Part shown: positions 15,902 through 25,025 of the stretch, piece by piece
Numbering within the stretch: the stretch's first letter is position 1
Layout of the letters: each line of letters opens with the position of its first letter
Origin: JAFGNV01 sp964612485
GTDB taxonomy: Bacteria; Chloroflexota; Anaerolineae; 4572-78; J111
NCBI GenBank assembly: GCA_964612485.1
Contig: CAZTFF010000025.1
Location: forward strand, 1-64,000
Length of the DNA stretch: 64,000 nucleotides
Direction of reading: 5' to 3'
Program-made: the position numbers and the translations under genes
The notes under the pieces: model-generated
Told to the model about the DNA's origin: nothing
What the model saw: only the letters and a program-made list of their open reading frames with translations
The model's database searches: none

Positions 15902-18900
15902 TGATTGACCAACGCATTGAAGACTCTTACCCGCTTTCCCCCTTGCAGCAGGGAATGCTGTTCCATAGCCTGTATGCCCCGGCCTCCGGCGTAGACATCG
16001 AACAAATTGTCTGCACGCTGCCCGAACCCCTGGAGGCCGAATTGCTGGAACAGAGCTGGCAGCAGCTTGTCCGGCGGCACCCCATCCTGCGAACCTCCTT
16101 CCGTTGGGAAAACCTGGACGAACCGGTGCAGGAAGTCCACGCGCGCGGCAACTGCCCGGTGACGGTTGAGGATTGGCGCGATCTGCCGGCGCAGGACAGG
16201 CAGGAACGGCTTGATTCCTACCTGCGCCGGGATCGCGCCCAGGGTTTTGCCCTCGATCACCTGCCCTTGATGCGGGTGGCCCTGTTTCGCTTGGCCGGCA
16301 ATGAATACCGGCTGATCTGGACCTTCCATCACATTTTGCTCGATGGCCGGTCCTTTCCCCTGCTGCTGAACGAGTTGTTTGAGATTTACGAAGCCCTGGA
16401 ACGCGGCCAGACGCCGGCGTTAGACCCATCGCGCCCCTATCGCGATTACATCGATTGGCTACAGCAGCAGGATTTTTCGGCAGCCCAACCCTTCTGGCAG
16501 CATTTGCTGCGCGATTTCAGCAAACCCACCCCCTTTGTGGTGGATAAGCGTATCGGCGATGAAACAGCACGTCCAGATATACCCTCCTCAAACTCTGCCC
16601 AACGGGGAGAGTACCCGTCAACACCCCCCCCCTTGGGGGGGAAAGAGGGGGGGCTTCCCCTTGATGAGAGAACATACGAAGTTCAACACCGTCACCTCTC
16701 CGCAACATTAACCGCAACCTTGCAGCAGGTGGCCCACCAGCACCAACTGACGCTCAATACCCTGGTGCAGGGAGCCTGGGCCTTGCTGCTCAACCGTTAC
16801 AGCGGCGAGCCGGATGTAGTGTTTGGCGCTACCCGCGCCGGTCGCCGCTTGGCCCTGGGGGGAGAAGGCACGGAGGAGATGGTGGGCTTGTTCATCAACA
16901 CCCTGCCGGTGCGGGCGCGGCTTTCCCCCGAAGCTTCAATCCTGAGTTGCCTCAAAGCGCTGCGAGCGCAATCGGTGGTGGTGCGGCAGTTCGAGCATAC
17001 GCCGCTGATCGAGATCCAAAAATGGAGTGAGGTGTCGCCCTCGTTACCCCTGTTTGAGTCGCTCCTGGTTTTTGAATCCTACCGTTTAACCGACCGGTTG
17101 CAAGCGCAGGGCGGGTGCTGGCAAAATCGCCATTTTGAGGTGTTGGAACAAACCAACTATCCGCTCACCCTGGCGGTCTATGGAGGAGAGCGGCTTTTGC
17201 TGCGGTTTGAATACGATACGGCCCGCTTTGACCCCGACACCATTGCCCGGATGCTGGGCCATCTGGAAACCCTCTTGCAGGGCTTTACCGATGATATCAC
17301 CCGGCAGGTGTCCGATATTCCGCTGCTCACCGAGGTTGAGCAGCAGCAAATGCTGGTTGATTGGAATGCCACCCAAACCACTTACCCCCGCCATCAATGT
17401 TTCCACCACCTGTTTGAAGCCCAGGCCGCGCAAACGCCCGACGCCGCGGCCGTGATTTATGAGGATCAAACCCTCACCTATGACCAACTGAACCGGCAGG
17501 CCGGCCAACTGGCCCGCCATTTGCAAAGTCTGGGCGTGGGGCCGGATGTGCTGGTAGGCGTTTTTCTGGAGCGTTCCTCGGAAATGGTGGTCAGTTTGCT
17601 GGCCATTCTCAAGGCGGGTGGGGCCTATTTGCCCCTCAATCTTGATTACCCCACCGAACGGCTGGCCTTTATGGTGCGGGATGCCGGCGTATCGATTTTG
17701 ATCACCCGGCGCGAGCTTTGGCAAGCGGCCAATCTGGCCCAGGCGCTGGAAATCGAGCATCTCGTCAACCTGGACACCGCCTGGCCCCAAATTTCATTGC
17801 TGGATGACTCTCTCCTGGCCGGCAAGGTTACGCCGGAGCACCTGGCCTATGTGATTTATACCTCCGGCTCTACCGGACAACCCAAAGGAACCATGATTTC
17901 TCACCGGGGATTGGTCAATTATTTGAGTTGGGGTGTGGAAGCGTACGAGGTGGCGGCAGGGAACGGCACGCTGCTCCATTCTCCATTGGGGTTTGATTTA
18001 ACCGTGACTGCGCTCTTTTCGCCGCTGCTGGTGGGGCGCAGCGTGCAGCTCATTTCTGAAGATGGAAGCGGCACTTCTCCCGAAGCCTTCCGGCTGCCGG
18101 CGGCCCTGCGCCAGGTCCATAACTTCAGCCTGGTTAAAGTGACTCCGGCCCATCTGGAAATTCTGAACCAGCAAATTCCCGTGACTGGCGCTGCCGGATT
18201 GACCCGCCGCTTTATCATCGGCGGCGAGGCGTTGATGGGCGAAGCGTTGGCTTTCTGGCAGGCTCACGCCCCCGAAACAAAACTGGTCAACGAATACGGC
18301 CCCACCGAAACCGTGGTTGGCTGCTGTATCTACGAAGTTGCGGGCGATCAACCCATCTCCGGCCCCGTGCCTATTGGCCGGCCCATCGCCAACACGCAGT
18401 TGTATATTTTAGACTCCCATCTGCAACCGGTCCCGGCCGGCGTGCCTGGCGAGTTGTTCATCGGCGGGCACGGGGTAGCGCGCGGCTATCTTCACCGTCC
18501 CGATCTGACCGCCGAAAAATTCATTCCCGATCCCTTCAGCCCGGAACCGGGCGCGCGGCTCTACAAAAGTGGCGATCTGGCCCGCTACCGGCCCGACGGC
18601 GTCATCGAGTTCCTGGGCCGGATCGATCATCAGGTCAAAATTCGCGGTTTTCGTATCGAATTGGGCGAAATCGAAGCGCTGCTGGCCCACCATCCGGCGG
18701 TGCAAGAGGTGGTGGTCGAGGCCAGAGAAGACATCGCCGGCCAGAAACGCCTGGCGGCCTATGTGGTGCCGGTGCCGGGGATGTCGTTCACCCCCCACCA
18801 GATGCGAGACTACCTGCAATCAAAATTGCCCGACTACATGCTGCCTGCCGCCCTGGTACTGCTGGATGCCCTGCCGTTGACGCCCAACGGTAAGGTGGAT

Positions 18901-21900
18901 CGCAAAGCCTTACCCGCGCCCGATATAGCCCGGCCGGAATTGGACGAAACCTACGCGCCGCCCCAAACCCACACCGAGCAACTGCTGGCCGAGATTTGGG
19001 CCGCCCTGTTGGGCGTGGATCGGGTCGGTATTCACGATAGTTTTTTTGAGCTGGGCGGTGATTCGATCATCAGCCTGCAAATTATCGCCCGGGCCGGGCA
19101 GGCCGGTATCCGACTTACGCCCCGGCAGATTTTCCAACATCGCACCATTGCCAAACTGGCCGCCGTAGCCGATCAGACCCCGGCCATTGCCGCCGAGCAG
19201 AAATTAATTACCGGCGCGGTGCCGCTCACGTCCATCCAACGTTGGTTTTTTGAGCAGAACCTGCCCGATCCCCATCACTGGAATCAAAGCATGCTGCTGG
19301 AAGTACAGGAATCGCTCGATCCGTCGCTGCTGGCGCAGGTGGTGGCCCATCTGACCACCCATCACGATGCCTTGCGATTGCGCTTTAACCAAACTCAGGA
19401 GGGCTGGCGTCAGGTCAATGCCGCGCCGGACGCCTCGGCTCCCTTCACCCGCATTGATCTATCAAACCTGCCCGACTCTGAGCAGGAAACAACTTTCACC
19501 CGGCTGGCAGCAGAGATGCAAGCTGGCCTGCATCTGTCCGATGGTCCGCTGCTGCGGGTGTGTTTGTTTGAATTTGGTCCCGCCAAACCGCCCCGGCTGC
19601 TGATGGTGGTTCATCACCTGGTGATTGATGGCGTCTCATGGCGAATTTTGTTGGAAGATTTTGAAACCGCCTACCGCCAGTTGCGTGAAGGGCAGGCGGT
19701 CAAGCTGCCGCCCAAAACAACCTCATTCAAACGGTGGGCCGGCCAATTGGCGGCCTATGCCGGGGCGGGGCTGGTGGAGCGGGAACTGGACTTCTGGCTC
19801 GGTCAATTCCGGCAGGGCGCCCCCCCACTGCCGGTCGAGCAGCCGGCGATTGCAGGCCGTAATACCCAGGCCCTGGCACGGGTTGTTTCCGTTTCTCTTT
19901 CTGAAGAAGAAACCCGCGCCCTGCTGCAAGATGTGCCGCCGGTCTACCATACCTACATCAATGACGTGCTGCTGACCGCGCTGCTCCAGGCGTTTCAGCC
20001 GTGGACCGGTTCGCGCTCCTTGCTGCTTGATCTCGAAGGGCACGGCCGGGAGGAAATTGGCCCGGAGATTGATTTGTCCCGAACTGTCGGTTGGTTCACC
20101 ACTATTTTTCCGGTCTATCTGGCCTTGCCGGATGACGATGATCCGGGCGAGGCGTTGAAATCGATCAAGGAGCAGCTTCGCTGTATTCCCCATAAAGGAA
20201 TCGGCTACGGTGTTTTGCGCTACTTGGCGCATCAGAGCGTGGTTCAGCAGCTCCGCAATCAGCCCCGACCCCAGGTCAGCTTTAATTATCTGGGGCAGTT
20301 TGACCAGATTTTGGGCCAACGCGCGCTGCTGTCATCCGCTTGTGGCGATTCCGGCTTGTTCGGACTCAATTGTGAGGCAGCCGGGCCGCCTCGCGCTCCG
20401 TCGGGCAGCAGAGCCTATTTGTTGGAGATCAACGGCAGCATTGCCCAAGAGCGGCTGCAATTCGATTGGACGTTTAGTGAGAAAATTCATCATCCGGCTA
20501 CCATTGAACGGCTGGCGCAACGTTTTTTAGATTCGCTGCGCGCGCTGATCGCCCACTGCCAATCGCCCGCAGCCGGCGGCTACACCCCTTCCGATTTTTC
20601 GGAGGCCGGTTTGACCCAGGCTGAACTCGACGCCCTGCTTGATAGCCTGCCCGGCGAAACGGTTGAAGATATTTACCCGTTATCGCCCGCCCAGCAGGGA
20701 ATTTTGTTTCACACCCGTTACACGCCCCAAACCGGCGTGTATTTTAACCAGCGTGTTCTTTCGCTGCACGGCCCGCTGGATGTCGATGCCCTGGAGCGGG
20801 CCTGGCAGCGCGTGGCCGCCCGTCACCAACCCCTGCGCGCGTTGTTCCGCTGGAAAGATACCGAATCTCCCTTGCAAATTGTGCTGCGGCAGGCCACAAT
20901 CCCCTGGGGCGTTCACGATCTGTCCGATGAGCTGGATGTCGATCCCGCCGCGTGGCTGGAACAGTGGCTCCAACAAGACCGGCAGCAGGGGTTTGATCTG
21001 AATCACCCCCCGCTGACCCGCTTGAGTTTATTCAAAATCGACGATGACCGATTTACCCTGGTATGGAGTTTCCACCATATCATCCTGGGCGGTTGGAGTA
21101 CAGCTTTAATTCTGAAAGAAGTTTTTTCGTTTTATCACACCTTTTCCCAAGGCCGGGACCTTCAATTGGAACCTGCCCGCCCCTACCGCGATTATATTGC
21201 CTGGCTGCGGCAGCAGGATTTAGCGGCGGCGGAAACTTACTGGCGCGACATCTTGCGCGGATTTACATCGCCCACGGTGGTGGGGATCAATCAAAGGCGG
21301 GAAACGGATACAACAGCGGTATTCGATCAACAGGATTTTGAAATTGATGCTGCTACAGCCACCGCCTTGCGGCAAGTGGGCCGCCAGCAAGGTTTGACAT
21401 TGAATACCATTTTTCAGGGCGCGTGGGCTTTGCTGTTGAGCCGCTACAGCGGTGAAGTTGATGTGGTCTTTGGCACGACCGTTTCGGGCCGCCCGGCTGA
21501 ATTACGCGATGTGGAGCACATGGTGGGCTTGTTCATCAACACTCTGCCGGTGCGGGTGCAGGTTGCGCCGCAAACGCAATTGCTGCCCTGGCTGAACGCG
21601 CTGCAAAACCGGCAAGTGACCATGCGCCAGTACGAATCCACCCCGCTGGTAGAAATTCAGCAGTGGAGCGACGTGCCGGCCAACCGGCCCCTGTTTGAAA
21701 CCCTGCTGGTTTTTGAAAATTATCCGGCCGGCGCCATTAAATCGCAAAACAAATCCCAGGCAGGGCAGATTGAAATTCACCACAGCCGCGATATTGAAAT
21801 GACCAACTATCCCTTGAATGTGGTCATCATGCCCGGCGAAACAGTGACCCTGCGGATCATGTTTGATCGCAGCCGCTTTGAGCCTGAGTCGATCACCCGG

Positions 21901-24630
21901 CTGGGCGGCCACCTGCAAACGCTGCTGGCGGCGATGGCCCGCGCCCCGGAGCAGTCTCTGGCCGATCTCCCCCTGCTGACCGAAGCGGAGCGCCGCCGCC
22001 TGCTGGTTGAGTGGAACCACACCACCACCGATTATCCGCGCCGGCGCTGCATTCATCATCTCTTTGAGGCTCAGGCGGAACAAACACCGGATGCCGTGGC
22101 GGTCCGTTTTGAGGATCAGCATCTCACCTATCGCGCTCTGAACCACCGCGCCAACCGGCTGGCCCGTTACCTGCGCCGGATGGGCGTGGGCCTGGAAACG
22201 CCGGTGGGCCTTTGTGTGGAACGCTCGCTGGAAATGGTGGTGGGACTGGTAGGCATTCTCAAGGCGGGCGGGGTCTACGTGCCGCTGGACCCGGCCTATC
22301 CGCAGGAACGGCTGTGTTTTATGCTGGAAGATATTGATGCCCCGGTGCTGTTGACTCAGAAGAAATTAGCCGCGAACCTGCCGCCGCATCAAGCCAAGAT
22401 GATTTATCTGGATGCCGATTGGCCCGGCATCGCTGCCGGAGATGATGAAAACCTGTCCGTTGCGGTGGAGGCCCATAATCTGGCCTACATAATGTATACG
22501 TCCGGCTCGACCGGGCGGCCCAAAGGCACGGGCATTTGCCATCGCAGCGTAGTGCGGCTGGTCAAAAACACAAACTATTTTGAAGTTACGCCCGATGACC
22601 GGTTTTTGCAATTAGCGCCTATTTCGTTTGACGCCGCCACCCTGGAAATCTGGGCGCCGCTGCTGCACGGCGCTGAATTGGTGGTTTTTTCCGCCCGCCC
22701 GCCCTCACTGGCCGAGTTGGCCCGGACGTTGGAAACGGCCAACATCACCACCCTGTGGTTGACCACCGGCCTGTTTCACCAGATGGTCGAGGCCGAACCG
22801 GAAAGCTTGAAATCGATGCGTTATTTGATGACCGGGGGCGATGTGGTTTCTGTATCGCACGCCAAACGAGCGCTGCAACTTCGGCAGGAGCGAGGGCTGT
22901 TGAATTGTTACGGCCCCACCGAAAATACCACTTTCACCACCTTCTACCCGATGACCGCGCCTGATCAAATCGGCGCTTCCGTATCGATTGGCCGGCCCAT
23001 TACCAATACGCGGGTGTATGTGCTGGATCATTGGTTACAGCCGGTTCCCGTCGGCGTGCCCGGCGAGTTGTACGTGGGCGGCGATGGGCTGGCCCGCGAT
23101 TATTGGAACCGTCCCGAACTGACCGCCGAAAAATTCATCCCCGATCCTTTTGGCTCGGAACCGGGCGCGCGGCTGTATAAAACCGGCGATCTGGTCCGCT
23201 ACCTGCCCGACGGCAATCTTGAATTTTTGGGGCGCATCGACTCTCAGGTGAAGATCCGCGGCTTCCGGGTGGAGCCGGGTGAAACCGAAATGGTGGTGGG
23301 CCGGCACCCGGCGGTGCAGGATGCGACGGTGGTGGTGCGGGAGGATCGGCCCGGCGAAAAACGGCTGGTGGCCTATATTGTCCCCCGGTCGGGCGAAACA
23401 TTTGCGGTGGCCGATGTCCGTGATTTTCTTCAGGATCAATTGCCCGATTATATGCTGCCCGGCGCCTTTGTCACCATGGAGTCGCTGCCGCTGACGCCCA
23501 ACGGTAAAATCAACCGTCAAAAACTTCCCCAGCCCGATCAAATTCCTTTGGGCGGGAACAATGCTCCGGTGGCCCCCCGCACCTGGACCGAAACAATCCT
23601 GGCCGAAATGTGGGCCGACCTGCTGGGCCTGGAGCAGGTCGGCGTGCAGGATAACTTTTTTGAGTGGGGTGGGCATTCGCTGCTGGCTGTGCGCTTGATG
23701 GCCCGGATTCAAAAAATTTTTGGGCAGGAGCTGCCTCTGGCGGTTTTATTTGAAGACGGCACAATTGAGCAGTTGGCCCGCGTGCTGGATCGGGGCGGTC
23801 AACCGGACGCGCCTGGTTCGCCGCTGCTGGTTCCCATTCAACCCTCCGGCGTAAAACTGCCGCTGTTTTTTGTTCATCCGGTCGGTGGGAATGTGTTGAG
23901 TTACGTGCCGCTGGCTCGCACACTGGGGGCGGAACAACCCTTTTACGGCTTGCAGGCCCGGGGACTCACCGGAACAACTGCACCGCACACCCAAATCGAA
24001 GCGATGGCGGCGGATTATATTGACGCCATTCGAGAGGTTCAACCGCAGGGGCCGTACTGCCTGGGCGGCTGGTCGATGGGGGGGCTGGCGGCCTTTGAAA
24101 TGGCCCGGCAGCTTCAGGCGCGGGAGCAGCGGGTTTCGCTGCTGGCGTTGCTCGACACCACTTTTCCAACAAACGATTCTACAGCCGTCGATGATGTTGA
24201 CCTGTTGATCGCGTTTCTAACTGATTTGGCTCGCACCCTTGCCAAAGACCTGCAAGTAACATACAATGATATGCAGGGTTTAACATCGCGGGCCAGGCTG
24301 GATTTTGTGTTTGAGCGGGCCAGACAAGCAGATTTGTTACCACCGGATGTCGGCCCGGAAGCGTTGTCCACCTATTTTGATGTTTTTAAGGCCAATGTTC
24401 AGGCCATGGCCGCGTATCGACCGCAGCCTTACAAGGGGAAAATCACTTTGTTTCAAGCGGAGAAAACGCCCGCAGACTCGCTGCAAGGGTGGAAAACCGT
24501 TGTCGATCACCCACCTGCCATTTTTACCGTGCCGGGCGATCATTACACCATGCTTACCCAGCCCGAGGTCAAAGTTCTGGCGCGTCAGTTGAGCGATAGT
24601 TTGAGTCAAGCGACAGATATCGAAAGCTGA
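15901..24630 (+). CDS. Dimodular nonribosomal peptide synthetase (C-A-T-E-C-A-T-TE)
   Basis: 2909 residues. C1 (HHILLDG, 143-149); A1 (YTSGSTGQPKG, 653-663); T1 (LGGDS, Ser1055); epimerization domain (HHLVIDGVSW, 1238-1247, plus the FNYLGQFD motif); C2 (HHIILGG, 1725-1731, with Gly where Asp is expected); A2; T2 (WGGHS, Ser2593); thioesterase with GWSMGG (Ser2725), Asp2752 and His2881. The adenylation code of A1 read by alignment to GrsA is D-L-T-K-I-G-E-V-G-K, close to the known Asn code; A2 reads D-A-L-W-M-G-C-T-F-K, nearest to Val-type codes and much less certain. The predicted product is a D-Asn-aliphatic dipeptide, perhaps N-acylated because C1 is N-terminal. C1 carries a 30-residue insert rich in homopolymer tracts. 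An MbtH-like gene follows 102 bp downstream. Confidence 0.95.
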   Translation: MIDQRIEDSYPLSPLQQGMLFHSLYAPASGVDIEQIVCTLPEPLEAELLEQSWQQLVRRHPILRTSFRWENLDEPVQEVHARGNCPVTVEDWRDLPAQDRQERLDSYLRRDRAQGFALDHLPLMRVALFRLAGNEYRLIWTFHHILLDGRSFPLLLNELFEIYEALERGQTPALDPSRPYRDYIDWLQQQDFSAAQPFWQHLLRDFSKPTPFVVDKRIGDETARPDIPSSNSAQRGEYPSTPPPLGGKEGGLPLDERTYEVQHRHLSATLTATLQQVAHQHQLTLNTLVQGAWALLLNRYSGEPDVVFGATRAGRRLALGGEGTEEMVGLFINTLPVRARLSPEASILSCLKALRAQSVVVRQFEHTPLIEIQKWSEVSPSLPLFESLLVFESYRLTDRLQAQGGCWQNRHFEVLEQTNYPLTLAVYGGERLLLRFEYDTARFDPDTIARMLGHLETLLQGFTDDITRQVSDIPLLTEVEQQQMLVDWNATQTTYPRHQCFHHLFEAQAAQTPDAAAVIYEDQTLTYDQLNRQAGQLARHLQSLGVGPDVLVGVFLERSSEMVVSLLAILKAGGAYLPLNLDYPTERLAFMVRDAGVSILITRRELWQAANLAQALEIEHLVNLDTAWPQISLLDDSLLAGKVTPEHLAYVIYTSGSTGQPKGTMISHRGLVNYLSWGVEAYEVAAGNGTLLHSPLGFDLTVTALFSPLLVGRSVQLISEDGSGTSPEAFRLPAALRQVHNFSLVKVTPAHLEILNQQIPVTGAAGLTRRFIIGGEALMGEALAFWQAHAPETKLVNEYGPTETVVGCCIYEVAGDQPISGPVPIGRPIANTQLYILDSHLQPVPAGVPGELFIGGHGVARGYLHRPDLTAEKFIPDPFSPEPGARLYKSGDLARYRPDGVIEFLGRIDHQVKIRGFRIELGEIEALLAHHPAVQEVVVEAREDIAGQKRLAAYVVPVPGMSFTPHQMRDYLQSKLPDYMLPAALVLLDALPLTPNGKVDRKALPAPDIARPELDETYAPPQTHTEQLLAEIWAALLGVDRVGIHDSFFELGGDSIISLQIIARAGQAGIRLTPRQIFQHRTIAKLAAVADQTPAIAAEQKLITGAVPLTSIQRWFFEQNLPDPHHWNQSMLLEVQESLDPSLLAQVVAHLTTHHDALRLRFNQTQEGWRQVNAAPDASAPFTRIDLSNLPDSEQETTFTRLAAEMQAGLHLSDGPLLRVCLFEFGPAKPPRLLMVVHHLVIDGVSWRILLEDFETAYRQLREGQAVKLPPKTTSFKRWAGQLAAYAGAGLVERELDFWLGQFRQGAPPLPVEQPAIAGRNTQALARVVSVSLSEEETRALLQDVPPVYHTYINDVLLTALLQAFQPWTGSRSLLLDLEGHGREEIGPEIDLSRTVGWFTTIFPVYLALPDDDDPGEALKSIKEQLRCIPHKGIGYGVLRYLAHQSVVQQLRNQPRPQVSFNYLGQFDQILGQRALLSSACGDSGLFGLNCEAAGPPRAPSGSRAYLLEINGSIAQERLQFDWTFSEKIHHPATIERLAQRFLDSLRALIAHCQSPAAGGYTPSDFSEAGLTQAELDALLDSLPGETVEDIYPLSPAQQGILFHTRYTPQTGVYFNQRVLSLHGPLDVDALERAWQRVAARHQPLRALFRWKDTESPLQIVLRQATIPWGVHDLSDELDVDPAAWLEQWLQQDRQQGFDLNHPPLTRLSLFKIDDDRFTLVWSFHHIILGGWSTALILKEVFSFYHTFSQGRDLQLEPARPYRDYIAWLRQQDLAAAETYWRDILRGFTSPTVVGINQRRETDTTAVFDQQDFEIDAATATALRQVGRQQGLTLNTIFQGAWALLLSRYSGEVDVVFGTTVSGRPAELRDVEHMVGLFINTLPVRVQVAPQTQLLPWLNALQNRQVTMRQYESTPLVEIQQWSDVPANRPLFETLLVFENYPAGAIKSQNKSQAGQIEIHHSRDIEMTNYPLNVVIMPGETVTLRIMFDRSRFEPESITRLGGHLQTLLAAMARAPEQSLADLPLLTEAERRRLLVEWNHTTTDYPRRRCIHHLFEAQAEQTPDAVAVRFEDQHLTYRALNHRANRLARYLRRMGVGLETPVGLCVERSLEMVVGLVGILKAGGVYVPLDPAYPQERLCFMLEDIDAPVLLTQKKLAANLPPHQAKMIYLDADWPGIAAGDDENLSVAVEAHNLAYIMYTSGSTGRPKGTGICHRSVVRLVKNTNYFEVTPDDRFLQLAPISFDAATLEIWAPLLHGAELVVFSARPPSLAELARTLETANITTLWLTTGLFHQMVEAEPESLKSMRYLMTGGDVVSVSHAKRALQLRQERGLLNCYGPTENTTFTTFYPMTAPDQIGASVSIGRPITNTRVYVLDHWLQPVPVGVPGELYVGGDGLARDYWNRPELTAEKFIPDPFGSEPGARLYKTGDLVRYLPDGNLEFLGRIDSQVKIRGFRVEPGETEMVVGRHPAVQDATVVVREDRPGEKRLVAYIVPRSGETFAVADVRDFLQDQLPDYMLPGAFVTMESLPLTPNGKINRQKLPQPDQIPLGGNNAPVAPRTWTETILAEMWADLLGLEQVGVQDNFFEWGGHSLLAVRLMARIQKIFGQELPLAVLFEDGTIEQLARVLDRGGQPDAPGSPLLVPIQPSGVKLPLFFVHPVGGNVLSYVPLARTLGAEQPFYGLQARGLTGTTAPHTQIEAMAADYIDAIREVQPQGPYCLGGWSMGGLAAFEMARQLQAREQRVSLLALLDTTFPTNDSTAVDDVDLLIAFLTDLARTLAKDLQVTYNDMQGLTSRARLDFVFERARQADLLPPDVGPEALSTYFDVFKANVQAMAAYRPQPYKGKITLFQAEKTPADSLQGWKTVVDHPPAIFTVPGDHYTMLTQPEVKVLARQLSDSLSQATDIES
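16570..16668 (+). repeat. Homopolymer-rich insert inside the NRPS C1 domain
   Basis: Residues about 224-257 have no counterpart in C2 of the same protein. The DNA carries C9 (16624-16632), TT, G7 (16635-16641) and another G7 (16647-16653), giving a palindromic C/G core. It looks like an intergenic palindromic repeat inserted in frame. Confidence 0.6.
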
Positions 24631-24732
24631 AGATTATCGACAGGATGAACAGGATTGGTAGAAGCAAAAATCTTGTCTCCTGTAAATCATGTCAAAATTT
24701 AACGGTTGCTAAACTTTGGGGATTTTTTTGAA

Positions 24733-24951
24733 GTGACAGAAGATCAAACGGATAGCCTGGTTTACAAAGTAGTGATCAACCACGAAGAACAATATTCAAT
24801 CTGGCCCAGCCACCGCCAAAATCCGGCAGGGTGGCGCGATGCCGGAAAAAGCGGCTCCAAGGCGGCGTGTCTGGCATACATTAAATCTGTCTGGACCGAT
24901 ATGCGGCCGTTAAGCGTACGCCAACAAATAGATAATCGGAATCCTGGCTGA
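24733..24951 (+). CDS. MbtH-like NRPS accessory protein
   Basis: 72 residues from GTG 24733 (an in-frame TTG at 24706 would add nine). The MbtH signature is plain: NHEEQYSIWP, then NPAGWRDAG, then ACLAYIKSVWTDMRPLSVR. MbtH-like proteins bind the adenylation domain of NRPSs and are often needed for its solubility and activity. The gene follows the NRPS in the same direction, 102 bp after its stop, which supports one functional unit. Length and the three Trp positions match the family (60-75 residues). Confidence 0.9.
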   Translation: MTEDQTDSLVYKVVINHEEQYSIWPSHRQNPAGWRDAGKSGSKAACLAYIKSVWTDMRPLSVRQQIDNRNPG

Positions 24952-24955
24952 ACAT

Positions 24956-24995
24956 CGCAATACGCAATACGCAATACGCAATACGCAATACGCTA
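24956..24995. repeat. 7-bp microsatellite (tacgcaa)
   Basis: About five and a half copies of tacgcaa lie between the MbtH-like gene and the substrate-binding protein gene. It is 30 bp from the next start codon, so length changes could alter the leader. Confidence 0.9.
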
Positions 24996-25025
24996 TGGAA
25001 ATAGCCCCTGGAGGTTATAACTCGT

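Noticed and set aside
15842..16429. Minus-strand frames within the NRPS and its upstream junction
   Set aside because: They lie fully inside the conserved C1 domain on the opposite strand and resemble nothing.
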